Shown: piece by piece, positions 23,850 to 34,650 of the stretch
Layout: each line of letters starts with the position of its first letter
Position numbering within the stretch: position 1 is the first letter of the stretch
NCBI GenBank assembly: GCA_031216915.1
Contig: CM062296.1
Coordinates: forward strand, 147,113,340 to 147,177,339
DNA from: Pictodentalium vernedei
Taxonomy: Eukaryota > Mollusca > Scaphopoda > Dentaliida > Dentaliidae
Length of the DNA stretch: 64,000 nucleotides
Reading direction: 5' to 3'
Notes under the pieces: model-generated
The model's input: only the letters and a program-made list of their open reading frames with translations
Database searches by the model: none
What the model was told of the DNA's origin: nothing
Translations under genes and position numbers: made by a program

Positions 23850-24200
23850 ATTTATTTATTTATTTGTGTTCAACGTTAATTTTCACAATCAGGGTTACCT
23901 CGTGACAGACAGCTTCACGGGTGGAGGAAGCTGGGGTACCAGGAGAGAACTTCTGATCAACGAAGAGCAACTGCCAGACTCCCCAACGTACTAACTCTAC
24001 AAGCGCAGGGTTAGCACTGATTGAAGACAATTGACATGTAGTGTGCCTTAGTACAGAGTGCCACCGTACCCCCATGTGGGCAATCGAGATGAAGTGCCTT
24101 GCCCAAGGACACACTTCGGTTACCACTGGGCTGGGATCGAACCGTGAGCCTTTCGGTTTGAAGTCCTATTCTGTAACCACTGAGCAACCACACACCTTCT
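23850..24200 (-). mobile_element. Complete tRNA-derived SINE with target-site duplication
   Basis: Read on the minus strand, the head holds a tRNA-like A box (TGGTTGCTCAGTGGTTAC, 24173-24190) and B box (GGTTCGATCCC, 24133-24143), the two internal RNA polymerase III promoter elements. The body and the GTTAGTACGTTGGGGAGTCT segment follow, then an (AAAT)n tail. AGCGAATT flanks it on both sides (23842-23849 and 24201-24208), a candidate 8-bp target-site duplication. Confidence 0.85.
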
Positions 24201-24480
24201 AGCGAATTCAACAGGTCATATTGTTAGTCTACACCTTTCATGGCGCTGAGCGTTAAAACAGGCCACAAGTCGCGATCGGCAGTGGGAGTTTAAAACGAGT
24301 CATTTAATCCGATTTTTACTCTTTGAGGACAACCGAAGAGCGGTTTTCTCGAGACCTGACCATATTCTGTTGCTGAACCACAGGCAGAAACGCCATACAA
24401 TAATATAAAATTAAAAAGGCTATAAAGCAAAGATTATTTTAATGACCGAATAGTTTAAAATATTAAGATAACCCCAACAC

Positions 24481-25969
24481 CAGGGTTGGGGCGAATACAT
24501 TGTAAATGTATTGAATACGAATACGAATACTTTGAAATTTTATGAATACGAATATGAATACGAATACACAAATTTCAAATGTATTTGAATACGAATACGA
24601 ATACTTTACAATATATTCATGAATACAAATATGAATACTTGAATACTTTTCAAAATTATTTCTTGCAAATGGATGATAATTTGATCATTCTTATTGGGAT
24701 TAAGGGTATAAGGGATTATAGGTGAAGAATTAGTTTTTCAGAGGGTGGATCTCTTAATCCTTTAGAATCCAATCAACAGACATAAGTTGGTATTAATGAC
24801 AAACAAAAGAAAAAAAAGAGTGTAAAATCCACTTACACAAAGCCTCCCCCCTCCTCTCCCCCCTACACCAAAATGTTTCCAACACTTCTATGCAAAAATT
24901 ACAGATCAAGAATACCAATTCTTACCATTTTTTTCTATATGACATTTTAACTTTTTGTCTGAAAAACATAGTTTATGACCCCTCATTGGAATGAGCTTGT
25001 TTTAAATATATATCGCCATATACATACTATCAACGCCAATTTTTTTAAAATTTTTTTCAGGATTCTTTTTCTTCTAAACTGCATCTTATGACCCCAAAGT
25101 AGGGTCATAAGATGCAGTTTGGAAGGAAAAAATGGAAAAAATAAAATCATTAAATAGGGAACTGTGAGAAATCAACACAATTTTTTGGTATTTTTTAAAG
25201 TTTTTTCTTCTAAACTGCATTTTATGACCCCCAATAGTGTCTATTAATTGTGGCCTCTTTGCTTCATGTGTTTTATTAATATTTAAACATACATTGCTGG
25301 TGAGAAAAAAAAAACTGGCCAGGCTCAGTGCTATTCACAAAAATCAATTAAGCATTTACTGCAATATTGGGAAAATGTTGTAATTCAAGCACAATCATTT
25401 TACAGATCTATCAGTCTACACCTTATTTCTACTATTACTGTAGAAAAATATTAGATTAGTATTAATTGGATAAGGGAGTTGTTTAGGGATTAAAAATGAA
25501 TACTTTGGCCAGACTGATATCCTTTGTCCTAAGAATAATCTGTACAATTACAATGTTAATTTACAGTGAAACAATATTTGAACAATGAAGAGTTTGCTAT
25601 CAAAAGACAGATAAATAATTGAACTTAGCTTCATGTGTAGTATGAAGTTTGATGTACTATTTGATGGACCTGATATGAATGTTGGACAGTGTTTACATTG
25701 AACTTTTATAGTACCAGATGGATTATCTGGCATTTTGTAATGAATAATATAACTAGCGATTTGTTCCTTGATGACATCTTGGACAAAAACAAGAAAAGTA
25801 TTCAAATAATATTCAAAAAGTATTCATAAATACACCTCAAATTTGACTGTATTCGAATACGAATACGAATACTTTAAAATTGCATGAATACTGAATACAT
25901 TCGAATACTTGAAAAAAATGTATTGAATACGACTGAATACCGAATACGAATACGAATACCCCAACCCTG
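24481..25969 (-). mobile_element. hAT-type DNA transposon, internally deleted
   Basis: The element begins CAGGGTTGGGGCGAATAC and ends GTATTCCCCAACCCTG-like (GAATACCCCAACCCTG at 25954-25969), with arms rich in GAATACGAATAC. The 8 bp CCCAACAC occurs exactly on both sides (24473-24480 and 25970-25977), the duplication length typical of hAT. A BED-finger remnant inside sets the minus orientation. A segment at 24960-25240 (TTATGACCCC hairpins) looks like a family-B-related insertion. No full transposase remains in 1489 bp. Confidence 0.88.
25548..25805 (-). pseudogene. hAT transposase BED zinc-finger remnant
   Basis: The 85-codon frame contains VQCKHCPTFISGPSNSTSNF followed by ILHMK. This matches the BED finger CxxC...NSTSNLxxHxxxxH common at the N-terminus of hAT transposases. 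The CxxC pair and first His are present. The final His expected a few residues later is absent and the frame runs into non-conserved sequence, so the gene is defective. Confidence 0.75.
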
Positions 25970-26112
25970 CCCAACACTACTTCAAAACCACCAGCAAGCT
26001 TTCCATTTGGCAACGAGCCATTTGGTAATACTTTTGAAATGAGAGCGACCACTATTCATACTTACCCATTCTAACTATAGTCCATGCACATTAGACATAA
26101 AAATGAGAAAGT

Positions 26113-26265
26113 AAGGAAAAAAATCGGAGAAAGCTGATTTTTTATATGTTTCCGGGACACACATTGCGGATAAAGTGTGAAAAGTCCCCGCGAATCCGAG
26201 TTGAGCTTTTTTAGTTATAGCGTTTTTTTGATGAAAAAAAAAATTAAAAAAAAAATTCGACCCAG
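26113..26265 (+). repeat. Left terminal inverted repeat of the 3.9-kb element
   Basis: The outermost bases AAGGAAAAAAATCGGAG match AGGGAAAAAAATCGGAG at the other end with one mismatch in the first four bases. The match then continues in blocks to about 26265. Confidence 0.78.
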
Positions 26266-26701
26266 CTCCATATTTCTCATTCTTATTCGCATTAGTAGGG
26301 TGAGAATCATAAATATCGTGCTGAATTATATTGAGAATACATATCCCCAACAGAAAATGCCAACTTTGTACCAATCCTCACACTCAATGGTGAAATATTC
26401 ACGAAAATGTACAAAATTACGAAAAAATTTTTATTGTTTTCATACACACAACGGTACACAACGTCCATTAAATCAAATCTACGACTACTTTGGGAGTTAA
26501 ATTATATATCAAAAATTGCAGAAAAGCAGTGGCTTTATAATGATATATAACAATAGTCATTTATTCCATAATGAACTGGTGAAACGTGTGAAATATTAAC
26601 CATACCCCCTAAACTCAAATTCAAACGGCATCGACTTTTCTCATTCAAATACCGTATTATAGCATCATTGTTTCAATTTCCATGTTTGATTAAATCACAT
26701 A

Positions 26702-29334
26702 ATGTGGTGTTCGCCTACACTCAAGATGCATTGGCATACTGAATGTGAGAAACAGGGACTGAACGTTTGTCCAGTGACGTTTGACCAACCACTTTATATC
26801 AAAGCAGTGGAGATTGTGTCTTCGTCAGATAAGTTGACAAAAGTTTTCGTTAGACTCGGCGGCTTCCATATGATTATGTCATATTTAGGGGCAATTGGTT
26901 CGATCATGGCTGGTAGCGGCTTGGATGAACTTTGGGGGACTGTTTATGCTGGTGGGTCAATCCATCATTTGATCAGTGGTCATGCATATTCAAGAGCAGT
27001 TCGTGCCCATTTGCTAACACAAATTGCCATTACAAAACTTGTGTTTGAAGAAAGCCGAACACTAGATAACATAGACTGCACAGAAGTCAATGAAATATTC
27101 TGTGGACTTGCCAGAGGTGACTGTACAACAGCTGACGCTGTCAATCAAGAAAGTGTCAACCATCTACTGTCAAAATTACACGAACTGCTCCAGAATGCGT
27201 CCGCAGGACGCACAGGAAAGCTTTGGGTATAATACTACGAGCAAATAGGTCTTCTCCAGTTGTTCTTGAGAGCAGAGCGCACAGGCGACTGGGAACTCCA
27301 CACATATTGTGTTCGCAATATGATTCCAGTATTTCACGCAGGTGGTCATTTTGCATACGCAAAAAGTTCTCATCTCTATTTGCAGCAGATGAATGAGCTA
27401 ACAGAAATAATGCAACAGGATGATTTGAAGTTGTTCACTGAGAAAGGTTACTTTACCATAAGGCGCTCAGATAAATTCTGGGACGGGATATATTCTGATC
27501 AGACCATAGAGCAGTGTTTAATGAGAATGTTCAAGCTCCCTGGTGGTCTCACACATGGCAGGGGAATAACCGATAGCACTGTTGCGAAATGGGTACATGG
27601 ACTACCTCTTTGCCTTCCGATATGTAATGCTCTCGAAAATTTTGTTCATGTTCACACTGGTCATGGCGAACAACATCGGGATCTCCGTCAAAGTTCACAA
27701 TTGACTGATGCCAATGATATCACCAAATTATTGAACTGGCTCAGAGTGCATCCCCCCTTTCAGAATAGAGATCCACTACAATTAGTCTCTATAGCGACCG
27801 GGCTTGTGGCCGACGAAACTGTGAAGTGTGACCAAGTTCGCAAAATTGGTGAATGTTGCGTATCGAATGTTGTAAGCAAAATGTTCAACAGCATCAAACT
27901 ACGACGTGTTGACACTGTGAAGTCTTTCGCATCGATGGCAAATAGCATCAAAGTCCGTGGAAGTAAGGTAGTGATTGACCCCACAATTCTGTTCAACCGC
28001 ATCACATGTGTTATTCAGTCACAAGCAGAGATAGAAGAGTATCTCAAATATGAACTCGCCCCTAAACCACCGGCATTGTTTGATTCTGCTGGAATGAGGG
28101 AGACACAGAAAAGCACGCTCGGTAAGATCCTCAAAAGATACGGTTCCGAGCAAATTAAATCCCAGAACATTCTCTGTTTGTTGTAGATGGGGGATTTTTA
28201 TTGAGGGCAGTTGTATGGCCTAAACAGTCGTCATATAAGGACATATGTACATCATATTCCAATTATCTAGTGAGACATTTTGGGGCGAACGTCGTGGTTG
28301 TTTTTGATGGTTATGCTTGTACAATGTCGACAAAGGGCATGAAACAAGCCCGTAGATCTAAAGACAGGTATTCCATTGATATCAATATCTCACCCGAGTT
28401 ACCAGCCACCACACCCCAATCCGATTTCCTTGCAAGTGCCAAGAACAAAACCCAACTGATCGATCTTCTAATGCAGGAGCTATCTGCTATCAATATTCAG
28501 TCCAAGCAGGCCGAGGCTGATGCTGATGTACTGATAGCCGAAACTGCACTTGACATCGCTCAAGATGACAACAATGTTGTCGTTGTGGGAACAGACACAG
28601 ACTTGTTAGTCATTCTTACCTCTCGAGTTCAACCGGGATGTAATATTCACATGATGTATTCCATTACCCCAAACTTACTAGTTTCAGTTAGTGAAATAGC
28701 AACCAAAATGGGTGACCATAGAAGCAACCTCCTTGTAGCACATTCTATAAGTGGTTGTGACACTACTTCTGCACTCTTTCGAGTTGGTAAGAAGAAAGTA
28801 TTCAGTACAATTGTCTCCGATGTTACTAGCGACTCACAACAGTATGTCAACACAATTTTGGCGGATGACAGTACACCAAGTGCAGTAGCCGCTGCCGGGG
28901 AACAACTTCTCCTGATCTTATACGGGAGTAAAACTGTTTCCTCTCTCGACCAATATAGATATGTCACTTACAAGCGTTATGTAGCAAAATCTAAACTGAA
29001 TAAACCCATCGACCTAGCCTCACTCCCACCAAGCAGCGATGCTGCACAACAACATGTCTACAGATGTTATCTCCAGGTCCAACAATGGCTGGGCACTTCG
29101 CTTCCTCCGACGGAATGGGGGTGGTCGCTAGACAATGGACTTCTTGTACCGACTGCAGCCACAAAGCCATGTGCCCCCGATAACCTACTGAATCTGATCA
29201 GTTGTGGTTGCAAGAGTGCTTGTACAAAAAGGTGTGGGTGTAAGAAGGCAGGACTCTCTTGCTCAGGTTTGTGTAATTGCAGTTCGGATTCTTGTAACAA
29301 CCACAGAAACACTGTCCTGTCGGAAGTTCGATGA
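26702..29334 (+). pseudogene. FEN/XPG-like nuclease plus CXC-domain protein of the transposon, broken
   Basis: Three pieces read as one protein. Piece 1 (26702-27232) has PVTFDQPLYIKAVEIV and VRLGGFHMIMSYLGAIG. A TAA stop at 27230 interrupts it, and the same frame continues (RAERTGDWELH) to 28186. A one-base frameshift near 28170-28183 shifts into the third piece, ending at 29334. The third piece holds PIN/FEN-type acidic motifs: FDGY, EADADVLIAETAL, VVVGTDTDLLVIL and SGCDTTS. Its C-terminus is a CXC (tesmin/TSO1-like) cysteine cluster, CGCKSACTKRCGCKK...CNC. Similar proteins of this layout are, to my knowledge, common and multi-copy in marine invertebrates. The true N-terminus upstream of 26702 is not visible. 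One nonsense codon and one frameshift suggest fairly recent death. Confidence 0.75.
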
Positions 29335-29884
29335 ATAATATGTATATAGGTCATGTCATGTCTGTATATAGCGTTGATAATAGTCAATGTAACTTAATCC
29401 ATGTTGATTGATTTGTACATTCTGTAAATATTATTTATTGATTTTTGTACATTCTGTAAATACTATTTATTGATCTAATGCTGCCAGACACAGACGTGTC
29501 TGTTCGGTCCCAAGCCCGAAAATAGTTGAGTTCTCATGCTGACGAATTTTATGCCAAAAGGGGAACTCGGCCAGAAGCAGAGGGGGTCTTCCATAATGTC
29601 TATTTTGTAAGCAATGATAAAAGTCTTCAAATGGTCGTGGATTTTTTATCGTCTGTCCAACTAACATCCCGTTCTGTACTACGTCCCTTTGGGCAAATCC
29701 GTTAGGAAAATCGTCATTTTTTGCGTAAATCCGATACTTTTTTGTGAATTTTCAATAATTTTTCGCAGAAATTGTCACAGAATGCACATTTTCCTCTAGG
29801 TAAATGTATGTTAGACATTATGTAGCTCGAAATACGCGTAAACAAAAAATACAGTTGGATCAATTCGAGGTTACAAAGTTCGTG

Positions 29885-30035
29885 CGATTTTTTTTAATTT
29901 TTTTCAAACGCGTTTTCGAAAAAAGGCTGTAGAAAAAAAAGCTCAACTGGGATTTTAGGGGACTTTTGTCTAATCGTTCAATGACATGTACTCGACATTC
30001 CCTGAAAAAATCAGCTTTCTCCGATTTTTTTCCCT
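29885..30035 (-). repeat. Right terminal inverted repeat of the 3.9-kb element
   Basis: Inverted counterpart of 26113-26265: it reads AAAAAATCAGCTTTCTCCGA on the plus strand at 30005. GGGGACTTTT (29958-29967) and AAAAAAGCTCAACT (29934-29947) mirror the left end. Confidence 0.78.
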
Positions 30036-30164
30036 AGTGAAACCTAATGTTCTTGGGCTACTAGGGAGAATCAGAAATACAGAAGTAAACGACACATCGT
30101 AAGCATGGCCTACTGCTGAAAACTTGCTGAGAATTACCCCTACACAAGATAACCCCATCTACGG

Positions 30165-30610
30165 GTAACTGACAGACTCTCCGAATTACTATCCCGGCAC
30201 AGGCAGAGTTAGCATTGTTTGAGGGAGCGCGGTGGCTGAGTAGGTAGAGATGCAGACTGCAAGCCGATAGGTCCTCGTTTTGAATCCCACCTGTGGCAAC
30301 TGCGTGGTTTCCTTGGGCAAGCCACTTAATCCCGATTGCGACTCTGGGGGCACGATGGCGTTGTGCGCTAAGGCGAACTGCACGTCCATGGTGCACTTGC
30401 CTTCAACCAATTCTTACCCTGCCTGTGTGGAGTTAGTACGTTGGGGAGCCTGGAAGTTGCCCACCGTTGCTCGGTGGTTCTCTCCGTGTACTTCGGCTTC
30501 CTACCGTGAAACTGTTCGACGTGAGGTGACTGTCGAATGTGTTATTAAACCTCAATAAATAAAATAAATAAATAGCATTTGTTGAAGGAACGTGTTCCAT
30601 GGGCATACAA
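30165..30610 (-). mobile_element. Older SINE, interrupted
   Basis: The piece at 30165-30222 (GACAGACTCTCCGAATTACT, CACAGGCAGAGTTAGCATTG) and the start of the sequence after 30574 (AGCATTTGTTGAAGG) together match the antisense SINE body. The younger SINE at 30223-30573 sits between them. Confidence 0.6.
30223..30573 (+). mobile_element. Complete tRNA-derived SINE nested in an older SINE
   Basis: The head GGAGCGCGGTGGCTGAGTAG is tRNA-like, with A box TGGCTGAGTAGGTA (30233-30246) and B box GTTTTGAATCCC (30277-30288). The conserved body follows (CTTGGGCAAGCCACTTAATC, GTTAGTACGTTGGGGAGCCT), then an AATAAATAAA tail. AGCATTGTTTGAG on the left and AGCATTTGTTGAAG on the right look like an imperfect target duplication lying within the older SINE. 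Confidence 0.85.
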
Positions 30611-30852
30611 CATGTTGACAACAGAATTCCGACGATATATTTGTTTTTAACTAATGCTAACTCTGCTTATGTCGGGGTTGTAAATAGGGCGGCACGATAT
30701 TCTAAACTGAATACCGGTATCGGTATATTAAAAATATCTCGGTATACCGGTATGTCGAAAGACTGTTCAGGTATCTGAACATACGTACCACAATCGGGAC
30801 ATAAGCTATCATAGTGAACAAATTATTTGCACGCATTGATAATACAGTTCGA

Positions 30853-31055
30853 TTAACCCTTTAACCAATGCAGGCGATATAAATATTTATTATTTGTGAT
30901 ATTATTTTATCGAATCTTTCGAAACACACGTGGTCACATGATATGGTTGTGTTGTATTTTTTGAATTTTGAATTGGAAAAAAAAATTCAACTGCTAAATT
31001 TGTATATCACGTGGACTGATAGCCTAATGCAGCCGCTTCATTGAGTGAAAGGATA
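30853..31055. mobile_element. TTAA-type hairpin MITE, family B, diverged
   Basis: Begins TTAACCCTTTAACC. Contains GCAGGCGATATAAATATTTA, GTCACATGATATGGTTGTGT and AATTTGTATATCACGTGGAC in the order of the 16193 copy. Ends AAAGGATAA. Confidence 0.62.
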
Positions 31056-32059
31056 ATTACATCGGTATTCAAACTACACTGGTTTGAATACTGATATGTA
31101 TCGGTTTATCGTTATAGTTGTAAATTAGAGAGTACCATAGTTACTCGGGGTCTCTCAGTAACTTGTTTCCGGGTACCCTGGCTTCCACAATCCGTAAATG
31201 GTTCGTCATGATAGGACCCAGGTTGTTTTTAAACCCAAGTGAAGAAATAAAACAAGAGATTGCACCAGATGCGAAGGCATAACGCCACATGTGTCAAGTT
31301 GAGGGATGGGGCTGAGTCTAGATGGCAAAAAATATATCGATGGAAAGCTGACAAATAAGGAAAGTAACTCCAGCGAAATTAGAGTGAGAACTCCGTAAAA
31401 AAGTGTGGCGGAAACGGGTCATCCCAAGGATATTGTATAACGAATTTCATTGAAATCCATCCAATAATTGCAGAGCTGAGGATCGGACAGATAAGACAGA
31501 CGGTTGGACGGGCGGACGCATTCAATCCAGTATAAGCCCCCCCCCCCCCCCCTCCTCGTGTGCACATTTACAAACTTGAAGATAGGGAGAAGTGATCCTT
31601 TTATATATTTATGTAATATAGTAGAAAAGATACCAAAGCGTATCTAACTCGATGGAGCCTGGGGAAGGTCGTTACAGGTGATACTTTTTAACTATATATT
31701 TGTATAGTAAGAGGATTGTGGTCCCTCGGAATTACAGTTTGACACACCTCCCCTCCCTCCGACTGTCGAACATCCAATATTTGTGAAGGATATTGTACCC
31801 ACATCCATGAAAGAGAATGAGAAATGTTTGCAACTGCTTACTTTGAATTTCCAACTGCGGAGGAGATCCGAATGCACCCTCTCCCATTGTTTTCGAAATA
31901 TATAACCTTTAGGCACTGGAGTTGGAAATCGTCTCTTTGAGTACTAAAGTTGAAAACAAACCTTTTATTGAATGCAACAGGACGCCATATGCATTGCACT
32001 GCAGGGCTTTGTGAACTTTTGGTTTAGTGTTAGGTGCTGTATTTCATACGAAAACTTAC
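31056..32059. other. No gene; C-run
   Basis: A C-run lies at 31537-31552 and a weak GGTATTCAAAC...GTTTGAATAC hairpin at 31063-31091. Before that, at 30700-30760, ACCGGTAT motifs repeat. Nothing else is recognised. Confidence 0.35.
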
Positions 32060-32286
32060 TGTTTCGTGTATACACAATTACAAACACATTAGACAAGCAT
32101 GCTATGCCACCAACCAGCAAGCCAGATACAAGGAACAGTTTTCTTCCTGTGCGATTCATGAGTACCAGTAAAAGTGTGAGTGCCGGTATCTCGATCAGTG
32201 ATACAAGAGCAAAGTCAACGTAAACGTCTCCAGAGAGATTTCCGGAATTAAGAGCGAATCCATAGTAAGCCACTGTAACTGTACAC
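32060..32286 (-). CDS. SLC22-type transporter, internal exon c (TM7-TM9)
   Basis: The translation reads CTVTVAYYGFALNSGNLSGD, then YVDFALVSLIEIPALTLLL, NRTGRKLFLVSG and a further hydrophobic stretch. These correspond to TM7 ending in the family's YYGL-like segment, the GNLGGD(I/V)Y loop, TM8 with the EIPA motif, the (D)RxGR loop, and TM9. The acceptor is TTTTTGACAG and the donor GTAAGT. The one-base start completes Trp from exon b, and the exon ends with one base of a Ser codon completed by exon d. The intron between exons b and c is about 21 kb, the longest in the gene here, and holds the Gypsy element and the X-Y-X'-Y' structure. Confidence 0.92.
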
Positions 32287-32487
32287 CTGTCAAAAACAAA
32301 TGAATTGAAATAGTTGAGCGTGAGTAGTTTCATTGTGTTATAAAACATATCAAGAGTCAAAATTACAAACCTCGTAAATTGTTTTATTTTACAAAAAATA
32401 TATTGAACACAACAATACCACCTACCATAATGGGTGTATCTGGTGAGCGCCCATCGCACGAGAACCATAATTTCGATTGCATTCTAT

Positions 32488-32700
32488 TTTACGATATGCC
32501 ATTCGATGATCTCTCTACAACTTTATTACACGTCTGTTCGATAAAATCCCCATCTACAGCAACATTAAACCATGCGGAAAAGAAAACTGCGTTCCGCACA
32601 CATGTGCCGAATGGAAATTGTTGACAATTATTTTTAAATAGAAGTGAAATTTCACTGGAAGTTTTAGCAAATCGTGCATCGCAATTGCAGTTAATTCGTT
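32488..32700 (-). other. Unidentified coding-like segment, copy 2
   Basis: Read on the minus strand this is an open stretch of about 70 codons with RINCNCDARFAKTSSEIS, FGTCVRNAVF and SAWFNVAV.GDFIEQTCNK. It is homologous to the segment inside 12091-12636. Residues such as ARF, SSEIS, TCVRN and EQxCxK are kept while others differ. Product unknown. Confidence 0.35.
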
Positions 32701-32999
32701 AGCGATAACTGATGAAAGTGTGAATGACACTGTAGCTCAACTTAACAAGCTTGAACTTGATGAGTTATAAGTGAAATGGCAAGCAAAATTGAAGATCATT
32801 GCTTCCAGTGCTATTTTGTGAAACATCAATATAACAGAATTGTATGCGCACAACGTTCGAGCAATCCATGCATTTTTAATTGTAAACTGCAGGGCTGACA
32901 AAAGGAAGAATGTGAATACACAAATGCAATAAGTGAAAAGGTCATTGTAAATGACATTGTTTCACAGAAATGAATGAATGAATGCTAGTCGACATCTCT

Positions 33000-34650
33000 T
33001 ATCCCCAGGTCTCACCTAATGAGCAAGTTGACAAACAATCCGATAATGAATGCTCGCTGTAGGCGATGGCAGAGAATAATGTTGATGCACAAATGCACTA
33101 AATTCAAAGGTTATTGCTAACAGCAACAGTTTTTGATGGAAATGAAAAGTAAATCGATAGCTCGTATCTTGGTCACCCTGAACAAGTATACCAAGCTTCA
33201 AAACAACCCGATAATGAAAGCGCCCTCTGAGGCGTGCCAAAGGAAGATGTTAATGCCCAAATCTACTAAGTGTGAAGGTTATTGCTGGTAGCAATTTGTT
33301 TTTGTTACTTTTCGGATTGAAATTCATAAATATGACCTGTAGGAAGTGCAAATAGGTACATTGTTGCACAAATGCTCTAAGCTCAAAGGTTGTCACTAAC
33401 GACAACCTGTTTTGATGGAAATGAAAAAAATCAATAGCTCCCAATTAGAGGTTACCCCGAACACGCACACCACCAAGTTTCAAAATTATCTATTTATAAA
33501 TGTGCATACAGAGCGTGTCAAATGAATAGGCCGTTGCTACGACAACGTTTTTTATGAACTTGAATCAGAGCAATCCATTCATAAGTTTGCCCTGTAAGCC
33601 ATGCCGAAGAAATATGGTTATGCAAATATGCACTGATTTTAACGGTCGTTGGTGACGGAAAGTGTTTCGACAAAAATGGAAGAAAATCGATAGCGATCAT
33701 CTAGAGCTTACCTCAAAGCTGCATACCAAGTTTCAAAGCGATCCGATCATAAATGTTCACTGCACTGTATACCAAAAGGAAATATTGATTCTTAACTGAA
33801 TTATGTCCATCAATAGTGTTGCCAACGTCAACATATTTAACAAAAATGGAAAAAATCGATAACACCCCTCTAGATGTCCCACAAAACAAGCATACCGGGA
33901 TTCAAAGCAATCCGATCATAAATGTGCCCTGCAAGGTGTGCCAAAGGACAATATTAATGCATAACTATACTATAAGCTCATTAAAGGACAATGCCAACTG
34001 CAAAGATTTTGACGAAAATGGAAGAGAGTCGATAGCTCCCATCTAGTGGTCACTCCAAACAGCATACCATGTCTCAAAATTATCTGATCATAAATATGCC
34101 CTGTAGTGCGTGCCAACGCAATGTATTGATGCTTGACTAAACTAAGTTCAAAGGTCGTTGCCCAGGATAACAATCGTTGATGGAAAAGGAAGACAATCGA
34201 TAGCTCCCATCTGGAGATCACCCCACAAACAAATACCAGGCTTCAAAGCGATCTGATCATAAATGTGCCCTGCAGGGTGTGCCAAAATAAAATACTGATG
34301 CCTAACTAAACTAAGTTAAAATGTCGTTGTCCACGGCAACATTGTTAGACAGAAATGGAAGAAAATCGAAACCTCTCATCAATAGATCACCCCAAATAAG
34401 TTGAATCAAGTTTCAATGCGATCCGATCAGAAATGTGCCCTCTAGGGTGTGTCAAAGGAATATACTAATGCATGACTACACTATGTTCGTCAATGGTCGT
34501 TGCCAAACCAACTATTTTTGACGAAAATGGAAGAAAATCGATAGCTCCCATCTAGATGACACACCAATGTAGCAAACCAGGTTTCAAATCGATCCGATCC
34601 GATCACAAATGCGACCTGTGCGGTGTGCCGAAGGAAATTGTGGACGTACG
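33000..34650. repeat. ~170-bp tandem repeat array, about 9 diverged units
   Basis: The landmark AAAATCGATAGCTCCCATCT recurs, with variants, at about 33150, 33428, 33685, 33850, 34025, 34195, 34365 and 34535. Spacing is close to 170 bp in the right part. Each unit also carries CA.ACCA.G.TTCAAAGCGAT, CCGATCATAAATGTGCCCTG and GT.GTTGCCAACG.CAACA variants. The array ends in GTACGTACGTACCG and ACGGACG steps. No protein is encoded. Confidence 0.8.

Larger units (their letters stand above)
26113..30035 (+). mobile_element. 3.9-kb DNA transposon with TIRs carrying a FEN/XPG-CXC gene
   Basis: Left end 26113 and right end 30035 carry inverted repeats of about 150 bp. AAAAAAATCGGAGAAAGCTG, then AAAAGTCCCC and GTTGAGCTTTTTT appear in the same order on the two strands, ending in similar A-rich blocks. 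AGT flanks both ends (26110-26112 and 30036-30038), a possible 3-bp target duplication. The single gene inside is degraded. The combination of an XPG-like nuclease domain with short target duplications recalls what I remember of the Academ superfamily, but I cannot confirm this without searching. Confidence 0.78.

Noticed and set aside
29067-29387. Minus-strand ORF opposite the CXC domain
   Set aside because: Shadow of the plus-strand CXC-encoding frame.
30223-30310. tRNA gene
   Set aside because: The A and B boxes belong to a SINE head followed by a SINE body and AATAAA tail. The arms do not form a convincing functional tRNA.
30690-31110. Possible hAT MITE with ACCGGTAT-rich ends
   Set aside because: Ends are not clearly inverted copies and no 8-bp target duplication could be found; the motif alone is weak evidence.
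33000-34650. CRISPR-like regular repeat array
   Set aside because: Repeats of ~170 bp are contiguous and diverged, without unique spacers, and the genome is eukaryotic.
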